From: Owenia fusiformis
Taxonomy: Eukaryota; Annelida; Polychaeta; Sabellida; Oweniidae
Reading direction: 5' to 3'
DNA length: 64,000 nucleotides
NCBI GenBank assembly: GCA_903813345.2
Contig: CAIIXF020000001.1
Span: forward strand, 58,793,885-58,857,884
The notes beneath the pieces are model-generated. The model saw only the letters and a list, made by a program, of their open reading frames with translations. It made no database searches and was not told where the DNA came from. Made by a program: the position numbers and the translations under genes. This document shows positions 34,220-47,200 of the stretch, in pieces; position 1 is the first letter of the stretch, and each line of letters opens with the position of its first letter.

Positions 34220-37200
34220 ATGAAGATGATGACCAAGACGTTCTTAGTGTTAGCTCTTGGAGTTCTATCAACTTTGGCTATTGATGAGGACCCACGTCAT
34301 GGGGCGCATAATGCAATTCACGAGGACCATTTCAGTGAGGATGGAGAACATAATCCAGAATATGATCATGAAGCAATTCTAGGTATGTTCTATTTCTAGT
34401 TGCATATTAAGCCTAGATGTACTGTATACAGGGTATATGTGTTTTGTTTGAAATAATCTCAAACACACAAGAATATTTCCAGCTTTGCTAAGGAATTGTG
34501 AAAATAAAGGATTACATAATGTTATATGATTTGTGATTGAGGCCATGGATGGAAACTATAAGCAAATAATTTCATTCTGTTGAGTTATTCATAGTTCATA
34601 GTGGAGAGGTATTGCCTGAACAGAGGATAAATATGAAATATTTGGTTTGTTGTATGATTGCTATTCCTATGAATGAAGAACAATGCAAATGAAGAACAAT
34701 AAGCTTGTGAACCTTTTCTGAAATATTCAGTTGCAATTTCAAGATATTTCTACATACATTCAGTTACTACAGTATATTGCTGCAGTGCAATCCAGATATT
34801 CCCACGGAAAATCATTAAGAAAAACACTTGAAATGATGATATTTATTCTTGTTTATATTTAAAACAATAGAAACTATAGATTAACCACATATGTATATCA
34901 TTCTCCTGATATTGATTTACTTTGAGCCTCTCCCTATTGTTCACATTGATATTCATTTGAAACAATTGAAGATTATGATAAAGTATATAAAGGTATACAT
35001 TGTAGTTATCTCAATTAATTGAGTTTGTTCATTCACAATCAGTTCATCTACATGTATTTTGGCAGAATCTCAAATAAAGATAGTTTTGCAATCATAAATT
35101 GCAAAATGCATAGTGCTCATTGTTATTAGCTCCCTCTCATTCCTCATTGGGTGACTGACTGATACTAATGAGTGATTTATATTTACCTTTTACAATAAAC
35201 ACCATGCATCTATTCACACCATCAATTGCCTTTTTCACATTCAGAATGTTCCTTTTACAAAGTCCCATTTCACTTTCACGACCATTAAAACATTCCAGGC
35301 TCTAGAAGTGAAGAATTCTCAGAAATGGATCCTGAGGAAGCCAGAGCAAAGCTTGCTGTTCTTGTTGACCAAATGGATACCAATGGAGATGGAAATGTTA
35401 ACAAGGAGGAGCTGAAGAATTGGGTGCTGCAGTCTTTCAAGTAGGCTCACCTTATCATTTTGTGTAAATCAGAAAGTCAGTGGAATACCAACCAAACAAG
35501 AGTCTCCAAAAGCATATGCCCTCTTCATCCCCCACAGAATTAATTACAAGTGGTCTCCTCTGGATTTTTGACTGGACAATTCTCATATTCCAATTCTGAC
35601 CAGAGTTGGTCTAATTATGCCTATATTCATGATTTTTCTCATTTAGAATTATATATTTTTTTCTCAGTTTTTTTATATTGAGGAGGTCACATTTTCCAAT
35701 TCTGACCAGAGTTGGTCTAATTATGCCTATATTCATGATTTTTCTCATTTTGAATTAAATTTTTTTTCTTGGTTTGTTTCATATTGAGGAGGTCACATTT
35801 TCCAATTCTGACCAGAGTTGGTCAAATTATGCCAATATTCATGATTTTTCTCATTTTGAATTTAATTTTTTTCTAGGTTCGTTTCATTTTTAATTTGCAT
35901 ATGTAAATTTGGTTATGTTTATTTGCATTTCCTATATCATATATAGAATGTGTAGTACACTTTTAAAATATATAGAACTATTGGGTTGAATGTTGATAAA
36001 AATAATACTGATTCTATGTTTAACAATTAAGCTCTTAACCAGCTTATTTTCAGCATTATTAAATAAATACCTGTGACATGTTAATTCTTTATATTAATGC
36101 TTACATTAAAATATTGATTCACATTCTTATTCATTTTCCTTTACATTATCGACACATTGTTAAATCCAAAACAAATTACAAAAGACCCTATAGACCCTGT
36201 ATCAATTCCTCTTCATGATTGGTTATTTTAGAAAATTAGATGAAGAAGAGGCTGAGGAAAAGATAGAAGAACAAGATCTAGATGGAGATGAGGCAGTGTC
36301 TTGGGTAGAGTACCTCAGCAAATCATACTCATATTCTCCAGATGATATTGAAAAATTCAAGAGAGATGAATCTCATGAAATGAAAGACTTTATTGGTGTA
36401 AGTGTACGGTTCATATAATTAGAGGCATAATCTGAGGTATACTGGCTTCATTTTTGGGGGTTGGTGTTCAATAGTCAGCTTTTCGGTGTCTGTAGCAAAT
36501 GGCAGGTGATGACATTTTGCATGTTAATGTCTAGTTAATGATCAGGATTAAGAATGATGGTAGCCCTGCCCAAACTACATGCAGTTATAAAATCTGTGTC
36601 TCCATGTTATAAGTAGAAGCATGGGCTCTCAATTAGAGTTCTAGTTGAAAGCCCATGGTAGAAGCAAGTGATTCTGAGCTCCATAGAACATTAGAACCTG
36701 ACACATAATCACAGTGATGATACCTACCAATTAATAGTTTAGCATCATGGAAACAAGATCAATACATCCTCAACATGCAATATGATATATCATTAGATTG
36801 CAGTGTGAAAATGCCATTAATGTTTAGTCAACGTGATTACAGTTTAATGTGGCATGGTTGTGGTAATTACTTTTGTTTGATGAACTGCATATACTCACAG
36901 AGACATGATGACTTTTACATGACATTTTACCTATGATAGCTAATTTTCTGCATCTATTGTATTATAATGTTTAACCATTGATTAAGGTGAGCAATACCTT
37001 TATTTGAATGCGTGTAATTGAGAAAGACGTATTATGATATTATTTTCCACTCTGATATTGCGCTCTAGAAAAGCAGATTGTGCGGATCCTGTAAATGTTC
37101 CGATATATGATATACATATAGTAAGTCATTTAAAGTGTTTAATCATTTGAACACCTTTAAATGAACACTTTTCATGATTCACATCAATGTTCACTTCACC

Positions 37201-38647
37201 AATGTCACCAGATTAATATGAACAACTCCAAACTATGAAATCTTTGTTTTCCAGATGGTTGAAAGTGATGACAAAAAGTTCAAAGTGGCTGATGTTGATG
37301 GAAATGGTTTGTTAAGCAGAGAAGAGTATGCTGCATTCCTCCACCCATATGACTACCCCCATATGTTTGATATAGAGGTGGACAGGACCATGGAGGATAC
37401 TGATAAAGATGGCAATGGTGTAGTATCAATGGAGGAGTATCTAACAGGTAGAGCTAAGGGCATTAAGGCTAATTTAAAGATGGCAGCACATGTAGAATTT
37501 TGTTATAAACCCATATTCTCAAAATCAATTCGTTTGTTGCGTACCTTACTACCTCTCTGACAATTGTAAAATCACCGGGGCAAACCAGTTTAAAGAAATC
37601 TTAGGAAAGTCCACCAACATTGAACAATAACAAATCAGTAAGTGATACTGAATCAACATTGCTCAAGAGATAACACAAATGATAATGTTGAAAATGATGC
37701 TACCACTAAATCAGTTGGTTAATGATGAACTTTAGGAAAAATATTAATTTATAATTGTACAGTGGGCTTTGCCGATGAAGAGGTTAGGAGAAATTCTCAA
37801 AATCCTGTGTCCCACTTATTACTGTCAGTATCTTAAAAATTACTTCTATTTCTTTTAGAAGAATTCCTATTTTATTAAAAAAATTGTAAATATCATGTAC
37901 GAGACACAATAACAATTTTTTTTAAAAGTAGCTCACATTTTCTCCTAATTTTAACATCTGCTTAGAGAAGGATTGAGGTACAATTGATCTGAAAAAATGC
38001 TAGGAAAAAACTTGACTACATTGCCATCTTTATTAATGGTTCATTTCCATAATCTATGATAAACTTCTATACTTCCTTGTATGATAATCTCACATTTTAG
38101 CTCATTTCCCCATGTCCTTTTTTGTACACCTCCCTTTACTACATTGGTTTAGATTTTCAAAGATTGAGAAATGAGTATATTTTCTGAGAGTCGGCTAGTT
38201 TTGCTTTAAGCACTTGTAACAGCCCATCCATACCTCACCTCTTAGTAGGAAGGAGGGAGGGGTTAAGAGACATGATAGAAATAGTCAGTTCATTTAAATG
38301 TTTTATCAAACACTTAAAAGAGAAATCTTTACGAAATAAATTCTGACCTTTAATTCTTTCCAGAAGATCTTGATGAAGAAAGTGTAATTGCTGAAAAAGA
38401 ACAATTTGCAGAATATGATGTTAACAAAGATGGCGTACTAGACAGAGAGGAAATCAGAGCCTGGGCTATTCCAGAAAATGATGAAATAGCTGATGAAGAA
38501 GCTGAACACTTAATAGAGGAGACTGATAGAGATAATGATAAAGTATTAAGTAAAGATGAGATACTTGAAAACGTTGATTTGTGGGTAGGCAGCCAGGCAA
38601 CAAACTATGGTCAGACTCTACAAGATATGGATCACGATGAGCTATAA
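34220..38647 (+). CDS. CALU: Calumenin (CREC family), ER-lumen EF-hand protein
   Basis: Five exons join in phase: 34220-34382, 35299-35440, 36232-36397, 37255-37447, 38364-38647 (948 nt, 315 residues, the size of vertebrate calumenin). The signal peptide is MKMMTKTFLVLALGVLSTLA. Six EF-hand loops follow: DTNGDGNVNKEE, DLDGDEAVSWVE, DVDGNGLLSREE, DTDKDGNGVVSMEE, DVNKDGVLDREE and DRDNDKVLSKDE. The second lacks a clean loop position (DEA), so its binding may be weak. The C-terminus is DHDEL, an HDEL retention signal, as in calumenin/reticulocalbin. It is a low-affinity calcium-binding protein of the secretory pathway. Paralogue choice (calumenin versus reticulocalbin) rests on length and on AAFLHPYDYPHM, typical of calumenin. 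The acceptor and donor signals are all GT-AG. Confidence 0.95.
35590..35880. repeat. Tandem repeat of about 116 bp in calumenin intron 2
   Basis: Three copies of a unit with TTCTGACCAGAGTTGGTCTA, AATTATGCCTATATTCATGA and GAGGAGGTCACATTTTCCAA. Confidence 0.85.
36501..36534 (+). repeat. Dispersed end motif in calumenin intron 3
   Basis: GGCAGGTGATGACATTTTGC followed by ATGTTAATGTCTAG. It stands without an obvious tandem core, so it may be a solo end. Confidence 0.55.
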
Positions 38648-41256
38648 TATAAGGCTGTCATTTTAGTATTAATTAAATATATTCAATTGTCATGTTTGCC
38701 CTCATGTTCTAGTGTAAATGAATTATGGGAGTCACCCTTTATATTGTCATAGTTCTAATGGCAAGGGAGGTGGTAGCTTTATCATCTCCGACCATTCTTT
38801 ATGTACAAGCACTAAAGATGTACATTTATTGACATTAGCATTATTAACACTGCAATCTGGGGGCTGTGTCATATCACTGTATTAGCTCATTTGTAGATAG
38901 TCTCATAATACTCAACATTCAACAGCATTTAGGTCTTGTAAGGCAGTCTGGCCTGTCTCCTATGATGCCGAGTTCAAATTTTAGTGCCAATTTATTATGA
39001 TCAAAGAAATGTATATTTTTCTCATGCTGAATTTTTCTTTTTTTTAAATGAGATTATGTCATTAAAGTAATGAGCAGCAATGATCAACCAACAGTAGATT
39101 TGCACTGTTGTTTTTGGATTTCCAAATTCAAAAGGCATATGTACTTATGATAAAGAAAAGATCTCTTTAAAACATGTGAATCATCTATGTAGAATACATA
39201 AATCACCATTAACCCTAAAAGAAGACTGTTTTATGATGCTTATTGATGGACGTAAAATAAGATGAAGTGGTTTCAGCATATTCACCGCTGTGCATTTTCA
39301 AAACAGAACTTGTATCTAAGTATATGATTTGAAATATTATATATCAAAATTTTCATATGGTTGAACTATTTATTTTCCATGTCCAAGTCCATGTCATTAT
39401 TTATTGAATGAATCTATATGTTCTGAATTTCATGGACTGTGGAGTCTTTGAATATGAGAGTTTCCAGAAATAATCATGTTTTATACCAAACATATACTCG
39501 TATTATCTTGTATAATAACAATAGTAACAAAAATAAAATCATGAAAAATATTCACTATCTCAGAAATCCTTTTATAGTGACTATTTTAATGTACAATGTG
39601 TATTAAGTGTGCATATTCATGCCCATGTATTCATTTTAGGTATTGGATATGTACTTTACAGATAAAGACTGAATGAATTCATAGTAGCTTAGATTTTGAA
39701 TTCAGGTCATCTCTTATTTGGCAATACTCGGCTTCACTGATCATATTGTATTAAACAGTTAAATATGTTTTTAGAGCTGTTTATTAAATTATCTGATTTT
39801 CACCCTTATTTTGGTGACCTAGAAACAATGAATCACTGTTAACATAGAGTCTATGAAACAAAAGCAATGGGAATTTTTATTATACTTAAAAGTGTTGTAT
39901 TGTAGTCATCTTGTCACTCTTGGTTTGATGGTGTCCTGGCAGGGGCTACCAAGAAATCATGCCATCAAGAGCCAAAAAACCATTCATCTGTTTATCTTGA
40001 AAGTGTTACAGATGTTACACACTACTGACTAAGGTTTTAAGGGAGCTAGGTAATTGGTTAGGTGGTCATTTTGAATTTAAAGTGAGATATTTAACACTCT
40101 GTGTTTTTTATAAATGCTATTTTGTGCTATTTATGTACTTAGTAGCTTAGTAAATGAATGTAGTAGAACTAGAAAGTGTGACAATGATATAATATATTAT
40201 AAAAATAATTGGTTTAATGATAAGTCACATTAAGACACTGTCTGTATGTTTATTAGTACCACAGTGTACTTAGATGTACTCATTCCATGTAATGTTTAAA
40301 TATCAATTTACTGTTGAATAAATATTACTAAAATGATAACAAAATAATTGACATCATTGTTTTTGAACAAGCGCCATATTGTTCAGGTAATTACAAAGAA
40401 GCTAAGAAAAGCGAAAATTACATCTGTTCAAGCACATTTTCAGTAAACCCTGCTACCATTTGCCTTATGAGAGAAAGGAGCAAGGATATATTGACCAGGT
40501 ACACAATCTATGTCATACGTTACTTATGCTTGATCAAGGATTGGACACTCACCAGTTGACACGCATGAGCATGATGCACAAGAATTTTATGCTTCGTGAT
40601 CTATTTTTCGGGAATATGGGAGGTAGGTGTGCAAGTAAAATTAGCCAGGCGAGGATTTTGTGAAAAATTGTTTAATTTATCCATGGACGGCTCTTTCTCC
40701 CAATGGCAACCATTAGTCATATTAGAGATTGGTGGACCTAAACGAGAAACCACTAAGAAATGCCAATTTAACTTGCTGGTTACGTTCGTGTGTAATTATT
40801 GAAAATCCTTCTGGAGAGATGCAACAGAGAGAGAGATATGAAATATTGCAGAAACATTCACATCTAATCAATTAAATCAAATTTAAAATTATCATCTATT
40901 AAAAGTATTTTACAGTTCTACATATTTACAGCAAATGTAATTTTGGTAATTAAAATATTCCAGAGTTGTTTCCTTATATCTTGATTTAATTAATTAATTA
41001 ATTATGAAATCAAATTGAAATGGACAAAAAATACAATATCAATGCAACTGCATATAGCACAACGCATTGTTAAAGATAATTTGATTAGTCGTCATCATGA
41101 ATAATTCATGGAATCAAACGAACGAATCTATAAACTATTATTTTCTATCACTAAATGCCTATGTATAATGTATATACCATAACAACAGAGAGTCCACCAA
41201 TCTGATTGGTTGAGGGGCTCATTCCATAACATCCTAGTTGTTGGATGTTGACATGT
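38648..41256. other. Calumenin 3'UTR and intergenic DNA
   Basis: The 3'UTR may end at AATAAA near 39533 or near 40317. The remaining sequence up to the next gene, including short frames around 40460-40800, shows no recognisable domain. Confidence 0.45.
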
Positions 41257-44200
41257 TTAAAACATAGTTTTGGATTTGATAGCAATGTCACATATCTTCC
41301 ACGTCATCGTTGGTTTGAGATTGAAGAATGCAACACCAATCTTTCCACATGGATTACATGCGCACTTGAACGTACATGATCCTGGATTGGATGTCCAACC
41401 GGCAGCATAGACCTCACATTGTTGGAACTTCCCCTCCATGAGATTGGTGGCAGCTGCCTCAGCGGGATCGGGACCATAAACTGACATCTCCCCTATTGCG
41501 CAATCCATTGTTCCTTTCATGACGACAAAGAAGTCAGTGTCAGATCCACAGTCGATGCTGTTGTCCTCTAAGCTGAAATGTATGAAGTCTGGGTGTTGTC
41601 CTTTGGTTGGCACAGCCATACACGTCTCAATTTGGCTATCTACCATTGACATAATTCCAAGTGTTGAGTACGCACCCTCATTGTAGATGTCCAAATCGGT
41701 TGAGCCGCCCTGGACGTTGCAGCCCAGAAGCTCAAACCTCATATCTGGCTTGGTCTCCCAGGTTACAGGGTAAATACGGACAAACCTTGCCAAGAATCTT
41801 TTGCCGAATTTACGATAGACTTTTACATTACCTATAATGGACAAATTATTATTTATTATATACTTAAGGAAGAGCTAACATTCAGAATAATTTATTTGAC
41901 AATGTCACGTCACATACTTCCCATCGTATTATATTTAGAAAACAGCCTTTTTCTACACCCTTTTCTACACCTTTTCTACACCAATGTATCATGTAGAATG
42001 TCAAGGACACACATTAGCTATAATTTAATTGATCAAAGGAACTATGAAACAGAAGTTATATCACAGCACCCCCAATCCATCTTACAGAAGCAATGTAACT
42101 CACCACACAGTTGTACGTCGCAGTACTCCCACCTTGTGCTACTATCAGTTGTGTAGCACCAAGGTCCTTCTTGCCAACTATTAGCGTTGCGACAATAGTT
42201 GTTAGCATCCCCCAGGGTTTCATCAGGAACCGCACTATTGTCAGTCACTTGGTGTGAATGCGGGCTTTGAGAATCCCATCTCTGACACGTTTTCCCTGTG
42301 TTAGTGACAGACAGCGTCCCTCTGTAGGCGTCGCCGAGAGTATCTGTTTTACATTCCGTAAAGTCGATCAATTCTGGAACACAATCATAAAACTTTAAAA
42401 CCTCATTTTAGCATTAGTGATATTGTATAAAATATATTGCAACGTGTGAAAAGAATTTAAGCCCGATGCTCAATGCAATTGTGGAATGACTTTTCCTTTC
42501 AGGCGTTTTTTCCTTAACACTCGATGCTCCGGCATCTCGTGCAAATTTTGGAAAGCAACACCTTCAAGCCTGAATGAATGATCATTCCAAGTTGCACTGA
42601 GTCCAGGGCTTAAATCCTTATATACATAACAATGGACCTGTAATTGTTGAATTAAAGCCAAAGCTTGACCGACACAACTTTGTCACAATTTATTGGTATA
42701 CAGTAAAACCTGCGAATGAGGAACGCTCTCCGAACTGGACAAACTGTTCCTTGTTGACAAGTGTTCCATAGAGAGGGTCTTTGGGCAAACTCAAAGAATG
42801 GAATGCTGAATTAGCATATATTTAGTGTTATGAGCATTATATTCTTTGATTTTCCTGCCTCTGTTGATGTCTAGATGATGAATTATTGATGTGATGTATA
42901 GAATTTGTCTAATTTGAGGGGGGGGGGGGGTAGAGGATGAAAAGCATTTTCTTCTTTTATGTGATGGTTATAAAGAATGTGGATATGATTTTTTAAACAA
43001 ACTTTTTATTGACGTGTTTGATGATATGTCGGATGAAGAAAAATGAAAGTTTTGTCCTAAGGGAATGGGAATGGGGATTATGTTCCATAGCAAGTCCGGA
43101 CGGAGATATGCTCAGGGGAATTGATTCCGCTTTCTATAGACACCAAATACACCTCTGAATGAAAAAGCCTTCTGATGATTATGAAATTGTAAACGAATTG
43201 AAACATTTTATTAATTAACTTTTCAATCAACGTCGGGAGCTATTTGAAAAATGAAGAAAATATATGTATGATTGTCATTTTGAAATGTTTGTTAAGCAAT
43301 GTATTGCACTATATAAACTATATAACTGTATTATTATTTGTAAATATCTTGTAATTGATGTTGTGAGGAAACCAAGTGTTTGGTTCGGAATACAATACAA
43401 TCTCGAATCTTGTATAGAAAAATGTTGCTAAGAATTGAAATTCAAGTTTCATCCACCCCATTTTATAGCATGTATAATCTGCAAGTTAAGATCATTTTAA
43501 GAATCAAGAGATTTGACTCAACATGACACATTTAAATTATCTCCAAAAACAATTGTGTCAATCCTTAGATTATCTAAAATGGTCAGTTGCAGTCTTTGTT
43601 GAAAGAAACCATTACACTGTGGTATCTTTATCATTCCGTATAAGTGGTTTTGTTTACATTGATAAGGAATAAAACCTTGTCCTACGGGAATGGAGGTTAT
43701 GTTCCATTTCAAGTTCGGACGGAGATACTGTTAAAAGCGCATGCTTATAATCATGGCGATTCAACAATGGTTTGCAATAAACTTTTAAGTTACATGTACC
43801 TTCATGAATGCCACCCTGCTGTATCCAGTTTCTCCCGTCTATACTTCTTGATGCAACTTTGTAGGATGTGCATCGGTTTCTATTTTCCGGATTCCCCTGG
43901 GTCATTATTCCATCAATTATTCTTAGACCAGAAAACTCCACCTTAAAATGTAAAATTCTAAGCAGTACTCATTGCCATATAAACTTTCATGATATCATAA
44001 ACGTACTATCATGACATCAATAATAGAGAGTTAAAGCATGGTATATAAAATCAAAACGACAATGTATACGCATAGATCATCACCCATGGATATACAGATG
44101 CGTGTAGCTTTCTTACTTGAATAGCCGTTCAGCTCCAGTGTTTGTTTAGATTACACCGCGATGATAGTTCACAATTTTTTGAACTCACAATTTTTTCACT

Positions 44201-47200
44201 TGGCACCTTTTGAGGTGGATCCCGGTGTAAAAGAAATTATGGTCCCCTGGGGATTATGGTCCCCTTTCCTTACGGCCCTTACTGGCCCTGACTGTGTATA
44301 AATAATAAGGAAAATAATTGTAATTAGGTCACCATATAAATCAATAGAGAGTAGGACCAACATTTGATAGGACAACCTACCCTTTTACACCGGCTATGGC
44401 ATTGATGGTTAAAGGAATATTCCTTGCCAGACCCTTTCTCTCTTGATATGGTAGCTATAATCATATATATAGTTTCCATATTTAGCAAAACATGGGGAAA
44501 TGTTTTAATATGGTCAATATTGATCATTTAAAAATCTAGTGCTTATTTCCAGTGAGCTGCCATCTTTTAAGATTTCTTGCAGGAAGTGATGTCATCAACT
44601 CTCAACTTCTATAACCTTGCCCATAACAGTATTGGAAAGTAGCACAAAATCACTTCTAGACAAGTGATCATTACTTTCTGTGTAAAAATATTTTCAAGGC
44701 TTGTCAACTTAGAATAAAAGAAGAGATTTTCAGAAGGATTAAATAAGATACAAAGTTGAAAAAGAATATTTAGCTGGTTTTGTAATTCTTAATAGCTTCT
44801 CACCTAATGCTATATGCAAAGTTGAGAGTCGATGACATCACTTCCTGTGTGAAACTTTAAAAGATGGCAGCTTACTGGAATTGAGCATCACATTTCTAAG
44901 TGATCAAATTTGACCATATCAAACATTTTTGCGTGTTTTGGTAAACATGGCAAGCATATATATGGTTATAGCTACCATATGAGGAGAGAGATGGTTTGGC
45001 AAGGAATATTCCTTTAAGAAATAGGGATCGAAACCAGCTTCAGTTTTCTCCTGATGACCATTGTAAATTGTTGTGTTTTTATATGGATTATGATGACGGC
45101 CTTGCGAACGGATGTTGACCCTTTGAATTGAATTCGAGGACTTCGAGACTGGATTTTATCTATCCCACATCATTTGAGACTGAATACTCTATCTTTTATG
45201 AGTACTAGTATCTACAACTTACTATTTTTGATGTTATGAGTATTGGCTATCAATTTTTTCAATTTTTCTTCAACATGTATTGTAATGACTTCAGTATGAT
45301 TGAAATGTCCCTTGGTGTTCTGGTCCTGGATTGTGATATTGGTTCTCCATTGGAGGGGGGAGAGGGATGTTAGACATTGTTTCGTTTCACGTTAGATCAT
45401 GGTTTTGTGATATATAGGGTCTACTTTTCTTATGACAGATTTACACTTACAGTTTGCTTTTCTTGTTGGGTTTCTTTAAAGTTTTTAGTCACCCTTCCCT
45501 TTGGCATTTGTGCATATATATTCTATAGCTAGTTTTCTAATACATATTTTAAACGAGCTCGTTTCGTAAGATATTTGGAGCTAAAACATGCATGCCATAC
45601 ACACTTTTCTTTGGAAATAATTCTACTGTTAAAGTCCCCGTCTAAAGTTTGAAAATATTTTTTTTATCATTCATTTACCTTTGTCAGAACTTAAAAAGTA
45701 ATTTTAAAGATTTTTGAACAAAAAAAATTTTGATAAAAAAGTTGTGAGCATTTCATTTCTCAAATATTCAAATTTCCCGCCATTTTTCAAAAAAAGTTGA
45801 AATTTCTTAATCATCAAATATTTCTTCATGCATTTCAAAAAAGATTATCTTTTTAACACCAATGCAAAGATTGAACAAAGGACACACTATTTCAATAATA
45901 AAATGCCATATTTAATGGGCCACTTCAATGTTTTAGCATATCAAAAATATTTTGAAACATTAGTGATGTCACTAAGGTACCAAAAACCTTTTGAAAAAAA
46001 TTGAAATTTTTTTTTCGATGCCAATCTTTTCTTAATATGTTAGACTTTCATAAAAAACCAATGTTGATTGTCTAACCAGGTCAAAAGGAAGAATAAATTA
46101 TGTTTTAGATATCATTGTACCATTGGTTTCTATGAGAACTGAAATTTTGAAATGCATTTTTCTCAGAACCATTTTCATGCACTGATAAGTTCATTTCTCG
46201 CTTATTTATGAACCGATTTTCTTAATTTTTTCGGCAAAAAACATGGGAGGATGAATGCTATGCATTGGTATGAATTGTGGCTAATTAGAAGATATGAGTG
46301 ACCTCTAAAAGTTGGTTTTAAATAAATTCACACATTTTGGAACAAAAAGTCTATCAAAAACCACATTTTGAAATTTAAAAAAAAGTTTCACATATCACAC
46401 TTTGATAACATTAGGTAAGACTACAATATAAGCCAAAGTGGTTTAAACTTTATATGGGGCCTTTAATCGAAATCAAAATAACCAGCATAATATCCAATAG
46501 TCACGAGTATAATGTTTCCCGTTGACACCTATGTGGAATTTCAATTTTCCCGTTCTAAACACGAAACTCTGAAGCTGAACTTGACACACTCCTATATTGA
46601 CTTGTAGTTACCGTTCACGGTTACGTTGTTAAAAGATGCTTAAACTCTCTATTTTATCCATGGGTGATGCCAGGATTTGTAAATACAAATTAAAAAAGAT
46701 TCAAATGAATATTACTTCTACATTGACAATTACAAAAGTGTAGCAACTGAATGTTAACATCGAGAGATGATGCAACATATTTGAGTGTCCCTGAGCTGAT
46801 TGCCCGAGGGGTTCACTCCACATAATTTGGGTAGGTGCAGTATGGGCATAAAACATGGAAATTGGCCAATCTAAGTGGAAAAAAAACATGGAAAATTGTC
46901 TCTGAAAGTAACCTTTTTAAGTCAAAATTCAGTCTTTCTACAAAAATTGTATTAAATTCGTTAAATCAGTTGCTTAGGCCTGGAACAAATCACTAGAAAA
47001 GTTGGTTTTTTAGTCAATTGTAAGTCTCGGAGGAATTAAACATGGAAACCTTCAATCTTGAGAGGAAATTGACATGGAAAATTGCTCAGAAAGGGGGTCT
47101 TTGGGGCGGCACATAGGTATTAAGAAGTATATTGCAGTGAAAGCCCCGGGGGCCCTGATTGTCGTGTGGACAGTCACAACTACTATAAGGATTCCATTCA

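Noticed and set aside
40460-40802. Two overlapping plus-strand frames after calumenin
   Set aside because: Short, overlapping in different frames and no recognisable domain.
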